A stretch of DNA of 64,000 nt from Trichoplusia ni (Eukaryota; Arthropoda; Insecta; Lepidoptera; Noctuidae): the NCBI RefSeq assembly GCF_003590095.1, contig NC_039478.1:9982001-10046000 (forward strand), in the 5' to 3' direction. The notes below the pieces were generated by a model. That model did not search any database, was not told the origin of the DNA, and was given only the letters and a program-made list of their open reading frames with translations. This document shows positions 11,501 through 19,548 of the stretch, in pieces. Every line of letters starts with the position of its first letter. Within the stretch, counting starts at the first letter, position 1. The position numbers and the translations under genes were made by a program.

Positions 11501-14500
11501 CATGTTAAAGACTCCGGTATGGTCTATAACTAGTTGGGCAATCCATGCATATGCGTGAGTCTACTGTTGCATCTATTAAGTTTGAATTTCTTGAGAAAGT
11601 TAATATAAAATGTGGAAAGCGGCAAAGCGTGAATCATCCTCGCGAGAGTTACTCTACAACATTTTGGATTCGGTTTTTAGGACTGCATGAACCGATTTCG
11701 TTGACAAAGGTTCTTTTTTATTTAATAAGAAATTTCCCGTCGTATGATTCCATCAGATCCCATCAAATCATCCAGTGGTACTTAGTATTTTTTTATTTGA
11801 AGTCAGCTGTGTTATTTTTTGTCAAAAAATATGATCCAAAGGCTGTCAAAGGTGTACAAATGGCAGCCGTAAGAAATAAACACACATTGATGAAGTTAGA
11901 TCTAAATTGTAAAAGGTGTGTCTTTGAAATCAAGTTTTCATTTTAAATAGTCCGTTTTGAGGGCACACTTTACAGTAATGTCACACTGAAGCTATTTTAT
12001 TTGGGATGAAAAAGAACAAAACAAAGAAACATGACGCCTTGGTAACAGATTAAGAATTTAAGTCTTAAAATAGAATTTTTATTAACGCAATTAAACAATA
12101 CTTCATAAACAATTGAACAATGAAAAAGAAATAAAATCTTCATTTTAACATTTAATAACAGGTACACGACTTGAAGACCTCGTATTTGCTACAATGTATA
12201 ACAATTGATATCACATGGTAGGAGCATGTGAGGTGATCATAAGGAATTGAATTGACTAGACAAGTGATGTGACCTATAACAATAGGGGTTAGGTACAGAT
12301 CAAATAGATAGACAGATCAAATAGTTGCTTGGTAGAAAGGATGAAAGATGTCATTGTAGACAAATCTCGCATAAACGGCACTATTATATTCTATACATTA
12401 ATATTTTATTATCTTAAACCTGAAGAGTTTTTTACCATTCCGGTTGGATTTTTGTAACTTCCCGATAAGCTAGCAGGCTGAAATTTTCTGGGTAGCTTCA
12501 AATCCGATGACAATACAATTTACAACTATAAAAATGCTGGACCGATTTTGATAAAATTTCAATAGATTGAACATTTTAAAAAGAAGGTAATTAGATTTTT
12601 AAAATTTATGAATTTTAAATATTACATTTAGGGCCGATTTTTCAATCGACAGATAACTTTTATCTGACGAATAAGTTTGACATTTTGACAGCTTTTGTAT
12701 AGAAAATATATTATGTCAAACGGCAATATTTATTCCTCAAATAAAAGTTATCTGACGATTGAAAAATCGGCCCTTAGTCAAATGCCCTATTGCAGGTAAT
12801 ATGAGAAATATTATTCCAGTCCAGGTGTTTTGCATTTCAATTTCGAATGGCCCATATTTACCAACTAGGTCTCACATTTTAGATCCGAGATACAGAACTC
12901 AGAACCTCACTTGTTAAGTCTAAGTAGGATATCTTTTTATCGTTCGCTTTATCTTAGTGGCTATTGTTAGAGAAGACAAGGACGGGATGCAATCACTCAA
13001 TTAGGACACAAATAACTCACTTCTGTTCCACGTCAGATGATTAAATTAATATAATGATTCCTTTGTCTGCCATAAAAGAAGGCACTAACAGGAAAACAAA
13101 TGTAGTTTACATGGTAACTAAATTACGATGTTTGTTCTGAATATAGCATCCTAACTTATAATGAGGTTCGTGGTACTCTACACGACAACATCACATACAT
13201 TGTTCTGAACCCAAAGTAAGTTGCTATAGCACTTGTGTTATGGAATTCAGATACAACGAAGGTACCACAAACACCCAGACCCGAGAGAATGTAGAAATGT
13301 GAATTTTTACATTGACCCGGCCGGGGATCGAACCCGGGACCTCAGAGCTAGCGACACCTTGAAACCGGTGCGTGCGCCACTCGACCACGGAGGTCGTCGA
13401 TAGTAATTAAATGTTGATAGTATTAGAAAACTTAAACTTTACAATAGAAAGCTAAGTAATATAATATTTTATTAACGACCAAACCACGCAACATACTTCA
13501 AATAAAAGCTACTGAGAAAACATTGATTAATGTTTATGGAAAATCCAAATTCAGTTCGTCAAGTTTGAAGTTCCAAATAAACAAACATAAAAAGAATATA
13601 GTGGAATTGAGAACCTACTCTATTTGGAAATCGGTAGATGAACTACAAAACAATAGCACTGAATAGGATTGGTAACGGACAATCGATTTCCCAATGCCTT
13701 GCACTTTTAAATTGGGAAAATTTTATGGATTTCTTCCGCGTGTAACTTAAAGGCTTAAATATTATTCTTTATATAAATTAAACTTACTATTTTTTGGCCA
13801 TAATCAGTAAGTCAATGATCTTGATGTTTACACCTATTCTTATCTTGTGTGGTAATCTTACCCTACCACCTCCGGTTACGCGGTCAATACTACTGACCAC
13901 TAGACCAACAGAAGAGACGAAGCAAATCTCAATTACATATTATCTTAAGTAATTTTGAAACAATATTTTGTTTTCAGAGAAATAGCTCGGGAGGTTGGTG
14001 AATATATAGACATAATTGTGGGGGGACACACGCATTCTCTCCTGTGGAACGGGGAAGCACCAAGTGGGGAGGCTGTGGCCGGACCCTACCCTGTGTTCAT
14101 TGAGAACTCTCATGATAAAAAACATCAGGTAATAATGTAATCATGATCGTACTAGTGAAGACAAATTTGTCATATCGAGATGAAATGAGCATTGATAGAA
14201 CACATTTTTGATCTGTGTATGCGTTTCCATATAGTTTGTTTAAAAAAAAACGACTCTGGTATTAAGACATTAAAACCATATGATGAGGAGAATTTCATAA
14301 ACATGGACACTTGCACAATGATATCCAGATTCAAGACAAGCATTCGTGCATCATAGCAACGAGACGTGTAGCAAGTTCGATCCCCGCATTCTGTGGGTTT
14401 GGCGTGGCGACCACTCGGATACCTGTGTGTAATAAATAGTGCATAGTAAATACTACTGAGAAATGTGTGTACTATGCCTATATAGCTTGTAAAACTACAT

Positions 14501-17500
14501 GTTTGGAATTGTTAATTGTTAAAAAAAATATGATAAAACTAGAATATACTAAGATACCGGTAAAAAGCGACTGAAAATTCTTCATTAACCAATGTCCTAT
14601 TATTGCAGGTTTTGATCGTGCAAGCATCAGCCTTCACTAAATACATGGGCAATTTGACAGTGTACTTCGATTTCCGAGGGGACTACGTCAAATGGGAAGG
14701 CAACCCACTGTACCTCGATCGATCCATTCCAGAAGGTAACTTTTGTTATGGGTTTCAGAAACCTATGACCTAACTTTGATACTGCGTTGTTCATCAACCA
14801 TACGACGAGGGAATACAATTGTATCATTAATTGTTAGTTTGAAGGGTCCTATAACAAAATACAGTGGTAAAGGTAAACAGAATGCAAATTGCTGTAGTTT
14901 TTGATCTTCCTTTTTGATATGGAGTTTCACAAGGACGTGTTCTAGGTCATTTACTCTTTCTGAAAAAATATTATGTCTAGATAAAAAAACATTAAACTGT
15001 TTTTCTCTTAAGACTAACGATAATTTTACACAACAATTTATCGTGATGATTAATATAGGTTATTTATAAATAGACTAACCTCTGACTAAATTTCGCGATG
15101 TTATGTTTATATTGATAGGGAGATAACCTCTCCTAGTTGCGAACTTGACACTAATTAATTATCTTGATCAGAAATTCATATGCGCTACGCATGTTGAGGT
15201 AAGACTGGGAAACATCTATCCTAAATGACATTGTTTTCAACGGGTTCCGTAATGAAAGAGCAAATATGCTGTCTGTGCGTCCGTCACCAGGCTGCATCTC
15301 ATGAACCATGATAACTATACAGTAGAAATTTTACAGATTATGTTTTTCCTGCTACAACAATAAATACTAAAAATAAAGATCGAGGCTAACCAACGGTTGT
15401 TCCGGTCATAAATTTGTTGGTGAAAGCTATATAAATATGAGATGCGGCTTACAGTATTTTTTTTTGACTCGCACTTGACTGGATTTTTACATCGTGTTAA
15501 GTTATTAACGCTAGGGGCGTGGAATTACATAGTTTAAATAAACCCGCTGTATGGAGCTGCTTGAAGGAATCTCTTTGGGAAATAAATACCCTTTCCAGAA
15601 ATCATTTTTTTTCTAAAAAGATAAAAGATTTGTTAAGACATATGTAATGAAAAAAGTAGGTTACAAGTAAGTTCATGCTAATTTTAAAGTGCGGTTTCTT
15701 CCGGTCTTCAAAAACGGGTAAACTATCATTGCGAAAGTCTAGCTTTCAGTTGGCATTAAAACACCAATCTCTGGACAAAAATCACTCAAGACCACATTTT
15801 TCTTTTCTAGACCCTGAGATTAAAGCCAAGTTGGCGCCATACGCGAAGAGAGTCCATGATGCAGAGAACGTCGCTGTGGGATCCACAGTCAACACCATGC
15901 GGTTTGATGACTGTGTCTTCGGGGAGTGCACCCTTGGAGACATGCTGGTTGACGCCCTGCTTGAATATGTAAGTTTTTGAACCATAGATGGCCCGAACAA
16001 CGAATAAGAATTTGGGTATTGGAGTCAATAACTTATTCAAATAATGAATCTCTCTCGTTCCTGCAGATTATACTTCAAAATGGAAAACTTCCACAAGCTT
16101 TTGCTTTATCAAACTGATACGTATCCTTTACACTTCAAATATCTATGAGCGTTAATAAGAGGTTGTGTTTTTTGAAAGGGCTTGATAAATGTAATAAGAA
16201 TGACTATTTATTTCAGGGCATAGAAAAAGTAACATCACCGTTCCCATATTTATCATTTATTCAACGAGGAAACATCAAGTCTTCGATCATGCAAGGAAGT
16301 AAGTTATCAATTGTGATAATTGAATTGCCTGCACAAATATATATAAATCTGCACACTAAATGAACAGAGGTCATCCAGCTGTTCGATCCCCGAATAGGAC
16401 AAACATAAAATATGTGGTCCAAACATTTTTATGTCTCTCTATTTATGTCTGTGTAAGTATTATGACACAGACACAGGATCGTAAAAATTGGCACGAAAAA
16501 GGGGAGGCCTATGCCCAGCAATGGGAGGATAAAGGCTGTGGGTGATGATGATGATGAAGTATTGTGAAAGTTTGTTATTAAATATCCATGCCCTTACCTA
16601 TATAAATTAGGTACACAGCTCAACTAAATTGTATACATAAGACCTATGTTGACCAATAGTTTGATTTGATCTGATCTGAGACTAAACGACATAAGATCTA
16701 AATTTCAAACTACGGGAGATGCTTTAAAAAAAATCTGCGTCGTGCTATACTGCTTGTGAATGTAGACTGAAATTTTGTTTTCATCCAGACTTTAAATAAA
16801 CATTCGTTAACAAGACGATAATTCAGGTTCTCACTTCCCGTTGCTTAGTTGCAATTAATTTACATATGAACAACTTTCTTCACAGCTATAACTGATGGCT
16901 CAATTTTCGAGCTTTTACCCTTCAACGACCGCGTTGAGCTTTTTGAATTGGAAGGAAAGTACGTGCGACAAGCTTTGGAGAGGAGTATGTTTGACGCGTG
17001 GGGATACAACCCGTTTAAAGGACCTTGGTTACTTCAAGTTGCTGGTAAGAAGACTAAAATTTTTCATTATGTTAATTTTTGCACCCACCAAGTTTAACAT
17101 ACATATGGCGGTTTAGTTAAGATAGCTTGACCGGATTAATCAGGAGCAATTTTTTTTCCAAGAAATGTGTGAAATGCCATTAACAATGATGAAAATAGGT
17201 TCATCATTCACAATGATCGAATCAAGAAAAGAGAAGTTCCTAATAGAAAGTAGGTAGACCACTAACCCAATGAGTTCTTTGCCGGTTCTTCTCGATGGGA
17301 ATGAAATTTTGAAACCGCGCAACTAGAGTCACTAGTTGCAACCGCTTTTTTTAAGCCAACTAGGAATAAAAACGCATTTATTTCTCTTTTAATCAAATTA
17401 TCTTACTCATGTACATCTTTATTCCAGGCATCCAAGTAACATACAACGTGTCGCTACCAGAGGGTAGTCGTGTCACTTCTGCGTCGGTCCTCGATAAAAG

Positions 17501-18112
17501 CACGCCGAAGCCACTGGATGATAACGCCACGTACATTGTGGTAGCACCAGCCTACCTGGCTGATGGAGGAGATGGATTCTCTGTAAGTTTCAATATTGCT
17601 GACGTGTAGAATGCAATATAAATCTTTTACTTTGCAATGAGAAGGTATTAAGAGGTAATGGGAAGCTCTAATACTGCTGCAGTTAAAAAAATGGGACGGC
17701 AGCTACGCCATGTAAAACGCCATCTAGAAGGTTGTGGTAGAACCCGAGAGCTTTTACTTGTCCTGTGAAGGAAGTTGCAAAAAAATCTATCCATCCATTT
17801 GGGAGTTACGAAACCATAGGCGAGATATAAACTCATAAGACTAATAATTCCCAAGAGTGCTGGAAGGCAAGCTGATAAAAACATAAAAGCTAATCATAAT
17901 ACAGTACATTGCAGTAAAATAAAATACCTTTTTCCACATCAAATCAAGCTCAGAGTGATTGTTTACGCTGTCCCTTTTCATTCCAGATGTTCAAAGAAGG
18001 AAAGAAGAATGCTGCAGTAATAGGCCGCGACCAGAAAGTTTTGGAGAGCTACATCAGAAAATATTCGCCTTTGGACATCAAAACTGACGGCAGAATTGTT
18101 ATCAACAGTTGA
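2476..18112 (+). CDS. Gene A: secreted 5'-nucleotidase/apyrase-family protein, 11 exons
   Basis: Coding exons: 2476-2588, 9470-9692, 10048-10245, 11221-11351, 13978-14128, 14609-14735, 15811-15968, 16217-16298, 16886-17044, 17428-17582, 17987-18112 (540 residues). Residues 1-16 look like a signal peptide; I chose the ATG at 2476 because it begins this hydrophobic stretch, although the frame is open further upstream. The metallophosphoesterase domain (about 25-260) has HYNDFHAR (D34, H36), NAGDSFQGT (D84), GNHEFDDG (N116, H117), LSHCG (H215) and GGHTHS (H239, H241), a complete di-metal set with almost the spacing of human CD73. The C-terminal domain (about 315-525) keeps a CxxxxC pair (349, 354), LLPF (F407) and GGDGF (D496) but has V350, Q383, K388 and Y490 where CD73 has R354, N390, R395 and F500. 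Sequons include NNS, NLT, NVS and NAT. No hydrophobic tail or GPI site follows the domain, so I infer a soluble secreted enzyme, apyrase-like or of changed specificity. Gene B is its tandem paralogue. Confidence 0.9.
3455..3600. repeat. Unclassified repeat, copy 1 of 2
   Basis: AGCAGGCTAAAATTTTC, TAGCTTCAAA.CCGATG.CAAT and GATTTTGATAAAATTT recur in the same order at 12455-12605 in gene A intron 4. No open frame or terminal structure is visible. Confidence 0.5.
3641..3715 (+). repeat. Short GTGTGG..CCACAC inverted-repeat element, copy 1
   Basis: GTTGTGGAAGCGTGACAGCG then GCGACATCTCTCTTCCACAC. Related stretches at 23125-23205 (-), 33805-33890 (-) and 48007-48080 (+) share the GTGACAG and CATCTCTCTTC blocks. 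Confidence 0.5.
4163..4455 (+). repeat. Interspersed repeat family C, near full copy
   Basis: It starts with CGTAGCCTTTTCCCGAATATG and TTGGGGTCGACTTCCAGTC, then CTCAACCCAGTTACCTGGGC, CCGGGACCCA, CGTGCCTTCCGAAACACGGA and ends TAGCCACGAGCTCCTC. The same order recurs at 8508-8884, 19219-19548 (-), 27364-27875 and 35602-35956. I cannot assign a transposon class. Confidence 0.75.
4718..4772. mobile_element. Fold-back/MITE family F, fragment
   Basis: AACGGTTCACTCATGC followed by TCGCCCGACCAGTTTCGGA matches one arm of the elements at 40605 and 44268. Confidence 0.45.
5420..5620 (+). mobile_element. Short Helitron-like element (TC..CTAG), subfamily 2
   Basis: It begins ATCTAATATATAAAATTCTCG, has AAAACGGCTAGACCGATTCTC and ends GTGTCAGCTAGT. 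The TC start and CTAG end inserted before T fit non-autonomous Helitron-like elements known from Lepidoptera. Related reverse copies are at 35190-35442 and 39429-39625. Confidence 0.6.
5730..5835 (-). repeat. tRNA-derived SINE, family 1, decayed
   Basis: On the reverse strand: the tRNA-like head (ATCCGTGCAG read forward), a box-B remnant (GGGGTCGAACC) and GATCACACAAATACT. Confidence 0.55.
6088..6325 (+). mobile_element. Short Helitron-like element (TC..CTAG), subfamily 1
   Basis: TTACTAATATTAAAAATGTG at the start, GGATTTGGATGAAATTTGGC and ACATAGGCTACCTTTTATC inside, and CGAATGAAATCGCGGGCAAC then AGCTAGT at the end. Many sister copies in the window. Confidence 0.7.
7390..7520 (+). repeat. Interspersed repeat family C, 5' part
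   Basis: GTGCTAGCCTTTTCCCAACT, GGGGTCGGCTTCCAGTC and TACAAGGAGCGACTGCC are shared with the copy at 8508-8884; the 3' half is missing. Confidence 0.7.
7966..8190 (+). repeat. Interspersed repeat family C, diverged copy
   Basis: TTTTTCCCCAACTATGTTGA, CATAAGGAGCGACTGCCTG, ACGTGCCTTCC and GGAGGAGCTCCTTA in family order but with many changes. Confidence 0.6.
8508..8884 (+). repeat. Interspersed repeat family C, near full copy
   Basis: All family blocks are present in order, ending TAGCTAAGCCACGAGCTCC. A few extra bases interrupt the 5' end (8531-8565). Confidence 0.75.
9320..9362 (+). repeat. Interspersed repeat family C, 5' stub
   Basis: Only TTGGCCTAGCCTTTTCCC to GGGGTCGGCTATC remains, about 105 bases upstream of gene A exon 2. 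Confidence 0.6.
9470..9692 (+). CDS. Gene A exon 2
   Basis: Acceptor TTTTTCCAG, donor GTAAGT at 9693. AG|A makes R38, then FEETSV. It holds the CxxxxxxC loop, GGFPRLY and NAGDSFQGTYWYTLLKW. Same length (223) as gene B exon 2; 51 of 74 residues match by my count. Confidence 0.92.
9722..9890 (-). mobile_element. Decayed LINE 3' end
   Basis: CTTTCACACAGTCCATCC and TTTTGGCCGCCCTCT resemble the reverse-strand reverse-transcriptase tail at 44488-44722 (CTTTCACACAATCCATCC, TTTGGTGGTCCTCTTCC). Frame broken. It fills half of gene A intron 2. Confidence 0.4.
9892..10006 (+). repeat. tRNA-derived SINE, family 1, 5'-truncated
   Basis: It begins inside box B (CCGGGTTCGATCCCTGC), then AGGACAAACAATTGTGTTATC and a CACTTAAATACTTATG tail. 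It ends about 40 bases before gene A exon 3. Confidence 0.6.
10048..10245 (+). CDS. Gene A exon 3 (GNHE motif)
   Basis: Acceptor CTTCAG, donor GTAAGT at 10246, phase 0 at both ends. It reads AIGNHEFDDG to GLITPDTA. GNHE is the signature of metallophosphoesterases. Length 198, as in gene B. Confidence 0.93.
10246..11220 (+). other. Gene A intron 3: nothing recognised
   Basis: AT-rich, with poly-T runs at 10267-10277 and 10991-10999. No coding frame, tRNA-like box or inverted repeat that I can name. Confidence 0.5.
11221..11351 (+). CDS. Gene A exon 4 (LSHCG motif)
   Basis: Acceptor ATTCACAG, donor GTAAGT at 11352, phase 0 in and phase 2 out. SSPGKVKF to VLLSHCGLEVD; H215 corresponds to the CD73 metal ligand H220. 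Confidence 0.9.
12631..12773. mobile_element. 143-bp MITE, PIF/Harbinger type
   Basis: Perfect terminal inverted repeats start GGGCCGATTTTTCAATCG and end in the reverse complement; TTA flanks both sides as a 3-base target duplication. The interior is also palindromic (AGATAACTTTTATCTGACG / AAAAGTTATCTGACG). A second copy lies at 62919-63049. Confidence 0.85.
13183..13395 (-). repeat. tRNA-derived SINE, family 2
   Basis: Reverse strand: CCTCCGTGGTCGAGTGGCGC head, GGTTTCAAGGTGTCGCTAGC, box B GGGTTCGATCCCCGGC, then TCTGGGTGTTTGTGGTACC and CAAGTGCTATAGCAACTTAC. Close copies at 20851-21081 (+) and 38393-38619 (-). Confidence 0.85.
13838..13920 (-). repeat. tRNA-derived SINE, family 3, head only
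   Basis: Reverse-strand GTTGGTCTAGTGGTCAGTAG and CCGGAGGTGG match the head of the copies at 54418-54610 and 62318-62530. Confidence 0.45.
13978..14128 (+). CDS. Gene A exon 5 (GGHTHS motif)
   Basis: Acceptor TTTTCAG, donor GTAATA at 14129. CA|A restores Q222; then VGEYIDIIVGGHTHSLL, with H239 and H241 as metal ligands. Length 151, as in gene B. Confidence 0.92.
14336..14432. repeat. Rearranged SINE family 1 pieces
   Basis: A reversed head (GGTTTGGCGTGGCGACCACT, CGGATACC) lies next to a forward-looking box B (AAGTTCGATCCCCGC) and ACAAGCATTCGTG. The order does not match an intact copy, so it looks scrambled. Confidence 0.45.
14609..14735 (+). CDS. Gene A exon 6
   Basis: Acceptor TATTGCAG, donor GTAACT at 14736. 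VLIVQASAFTKYMGNLTVYFD is the end of the catalytic domain typical of the family (Q/T-A-x-x-x-x-K-Y-x-G). Length 127, as in gene B. Confidence 0.9.
14736..15810 (+). other. Gene A intron 6
   Basis: It contains one family E repeat (15241-15489). The rest (14736-15240, 15490-15810) shows nothing that I can name. Confidence 0.5.
15241..15489 (+). repeat. Interspersed repeat family E, about 250 bp
   Basis: CGGGTTCCGTAATG start, GTCCGTCACCAGGCTGCATC, ATCTCATGAACC, AATTTTACAGATTATG, CTACAACAATAAATACTAAAAA and an end with GACTCGCACTTGACTGG. Related copies at 18271, 29853, 34460, 52345 and 56720 (-). Common in lepidopteran DNA; class not known to me. Confidence 0.7.
15811..15968 (+). CDS. Gene A exon 7 (start of C-terminal domain)
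   Basis: Acceptor CTTTTCTAG, donor GTAAGT at 15969. It encodes the linker helix and DDCVFGECTLGDMLVDALLEY; the two cysteines fit the conserved disulfide, but the arginine that follows the first cysteine in CD73 is valine here. Confidence 0.9.
16067..16134 (+). pseudogene. Decayed exon-8-like relic inside gene A intron 7
   Basis: A good acceptor (CGTTCCTGCAG, ending at 16066) is followed by an open phase-0 stretch reading IILQNGKLPQAFALSN and then an in-frame TGA at 16115. Two frames later, ATACGTATC reads I-R-I. The family motif here is normally hydrophobic residues, then N, three small residues and I-R. So this looks like a former exon 8 that kept the canonical N and IR but lost a few bases between them. 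It also shares K-L-P with gene B exon 8. The used exon 8 lies 83 bases further on. Confidence 0.45.
16217..16298 (+). CDS. Gene A exon 8 (degenerate N-x-x-x-I-R motif)
   Basis: Acceptor ATTTCAG, donor GTAAGT at 16299. It encodes PYLSFIQRGNIKSSIMQG where the family usually has NGGGIR-like sequence. Length 82 and phases equal those of gene B exon 8, which supports it as the used exon. A decayed exon-like stretch lies just upstream at 16067-16134. Confidence 0.82.
16372..16445 (+). repeat. SINE family 1 fragment
   Basis: TGTTCGATCCCCGAATAGGACAA then GTGGTCCAAACATTTTTATGTC, a weak match to the middle of the family. Confidence 0.35.
16462..16558 (+). mobile_element. 3' end of a LINE with GATGAT tail
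   Basis: The open frame reads TQDRKNWHEKGEAYAQQWED, matching the C-terminal end of lepidopteran RTE-like reverse transcriptases (AYxQQW). After the TGA comes a TGATGATGATGATGA tail. 5'-truncated insert in gene A intron 8, same strand. Confidence 0.65.
16886..17044 (+). CDS. Gene A exon 9
   Basis: Acceptor CTTCACAG, donor GTAAGA at 17045. TITDGSIFELLPFNDRVEL to FKGPWLLQVA; L-L-P-F (F407) is the conserved base-stacking phenylalanine position. Length 159, as in gene B. Confidence 0.9.
17428..17582 (+). CDS. Gene A exon 10 (GGDGF motif)
   Basis: Acceptor ATTCCAG, donor GTAAGT at 17583. GIQVTYNVSLP to APAYLADGGDGFS. D496 matches CD73 D506 and Y490 stands at the F500 position. Nine bases longer than gene B exon 10. 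Confidence 0.92.
17583..17986 (+). other. Gene A intron 10: nothing recognised
   Basis: 404 bases of ordinary intron with consensus splice ends and no repeat that I can place. Introns 8 (16299-16885) and 9 (17045-17427) likewise show nothing beyond the LINE and SINE pieces listed. Confidence 0.5.
17987..18112 (+). CDS. Gene A last exon
   Basis: Acceptor CATTCCAG. MFKEGKKNAAVIGRDQKVLE to GRIVINS then TGA at 18110-18112. The protein ends right after the domain with no GPI-type tail. I see no canonical AATAAA within the next several hundred bases; AATAAA at 19104 is the first clear one. Confidence 0.9.
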   Translation: MFKEGKKNAAVIGRDQKVLESYIRKYSPLDIKTDGRIVINS

Positions 18113-18270
18113 CTGAATTAATTTAATGATAACACGGATTAGTTAGTGCATGGAGTGATTATATTATACACATCATTTGGACGTTCCAGCTTTATCTAAC
18201 TAAAATACGATTTGTTACAACGTCGCGTCATTAGGTCTTACCAAAGATAACCCCAAGAATTAATATTTTT

Positions 18271-18519
18271 TGGGTTCCGGTTCGGAAATGGAACTCTATT
18301 ACAGGGCACCGCTGTCTGTCTGTTTGTCTATCAGTCAGTAGACGGTGGAATTTTTTACAACTGTTGCTTTTCTAATATGGAATACTCTTGGAAATACATC
18401 ATATGTGAACATTTGCTAGTGTCCAACCTCAAATTTTTTCCAACCAAAAGATTTGGTCATAAGCCTATTTGTGCCGAACCCTCTTAGTCGCAAGTCCGAC
18501 TAGAACTTGATCGGTTTAC
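18271..18519 (+). repeat. Interspersed repeat family E
   Basis: TGGGTTCCGGTTCGGAAATG start, CACCGCTGTCTGTCTG, and an end GTCCGACTAGAACTTGATCGG. Lies 160 bases after the gene A stop. Confidence 0.6.
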
Positions 18520-18542
18520 AGTCGGCTTGAAAAAAAATCAAA

Positions 18543-18579
18543 AGCAAGGTTTTTCATGATCATCATGAAAAACCTTGCT
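18543..18579. repeat. 37-bp near-perfect palindrome
   Basis: Arms of 18 bases (AGCAAGGTTTTTCATGAT and its exact reverse complement) around a single C at 18561. See findings. Confidence 0.95.
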
Positions 18580-18640
18580 CATATTCGTGCACTGCTGGAC
18601 ATAGGCCTCCGATCGAGATCAATCTTCGGCTCAAAGTTAT
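18580..18640 (-). mobile_element. LINE 3' end fragment, reverse
   Basis: Reverse strand carries GAGGCCTATGTCCAGCAGTG, the end block of lepidopteran RTE-like LINEs, seen forward at 55287-55358 and, in related form, at 16510-16530. Confidence 0.55.
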
Positions 18641-19218
18641 TTAGGATTTTTTAGACGCAGACACAAACCATTGCTTGAACATGATATGAAACGCTCCATT
18701 GCCTTACTAATCTGTGGTAAAACAAGACCTTTATACAGTTGGCAATAGTAACAACATAAATTGACCTTTCATACTTGCTTTCGTTGCGATTAGGTAAAAG
18801 GTCAATTATTTGACTTGAAGTCAACTGTAAAAGTCTTTAGGCACCCTATTGTACTAGCTACCTTTAAGATAAAAAATATGATTTTAATAATGTGATAATT
18901 GATCTTTCGAACTGATATTTCGCTATCTCGCTGTAAAACAGTGTCTGAAAACTGTTTTTTTCACGCTTTTGTAAAAAAAAGTTATTTGGATGTCGATAAA
19001 GGAGGCTTTAACATTAAATTATGGATACCGATGATTTAACAAAATTTTATTTGAAATGAGAAGTATCGTCGTGAAACATTAACAAAACTTATGTTAATAC
19101 AGTAATAAAGTGCTCTCGATATGATGTAGCCAGAAGATAAAGTTTAAATCGGTGTTTCTAATGATGAGCATAAAACATTTAGACAAGGAGCTAGACAAAT
19201 ATATATTTGGAAACGGTA

Positions 19219-19548
19219 CTTGGCTAAGCTTGTGGCTAAGCTAAAACTGCACGAAAAGATCGACCACAGGTTAACTCTACGCTTGATACGGTCAATGGAT
19301 GAGTGACCAGGGATTTAACAAGTTTTACACGGTCTGGTCACCGGCTGTTAGTTGTACATCTTTGACAGACAATACGGGTAGTTAGAAGCAAGAAACTGAC
19401 AACCAGTCTTATTAAAGGTTAACGTTTTGCCCAGGTCACTGGGTTGAGGAGGTCAGATAGGCAGTCGCTCCTTGTAAAATACTGGTACTTAACTGCATCC
19501 GGTTAGACTGGAAGCCGACCCCAACATAGTTGTGAAAACGCTAGGGCT
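19219..19548 (-). repeat. Interspersed repeat family C, reverse copy
   Basis: Reverse order of family blocks: TGTGGCTAAGCTAAAACTG, CCCAGGTCACTGGGTTGAGG, AGGCAGTCGCTCCTTGTAAA and GACTGGAAGCCGACCCCAAC. Confidence 0.7.

Larger units (their letters stand above)
11352..13977 (+). other. Gene A intron 4
   Basis: It holds the second copy of the 3455 repeat (12455-12605), a PIF/Harbinger-like MITE (12631-12773), a family 2 SINE (13183-13395, reverse) and a decayed family 3 SINE (13838-13920, reverse). 11400-12450 shows nothing that I can name; the 133-residue open frame at 11545-11946 has no family features. Confidence 0.55.

Noticed and set aside
11545..11946. Open frame of 133 codons in gene A intron 4 (+)
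   Set aside because: No motif, no paired splice sites and no counterpart in gene B; composition is like the surrounding intron.
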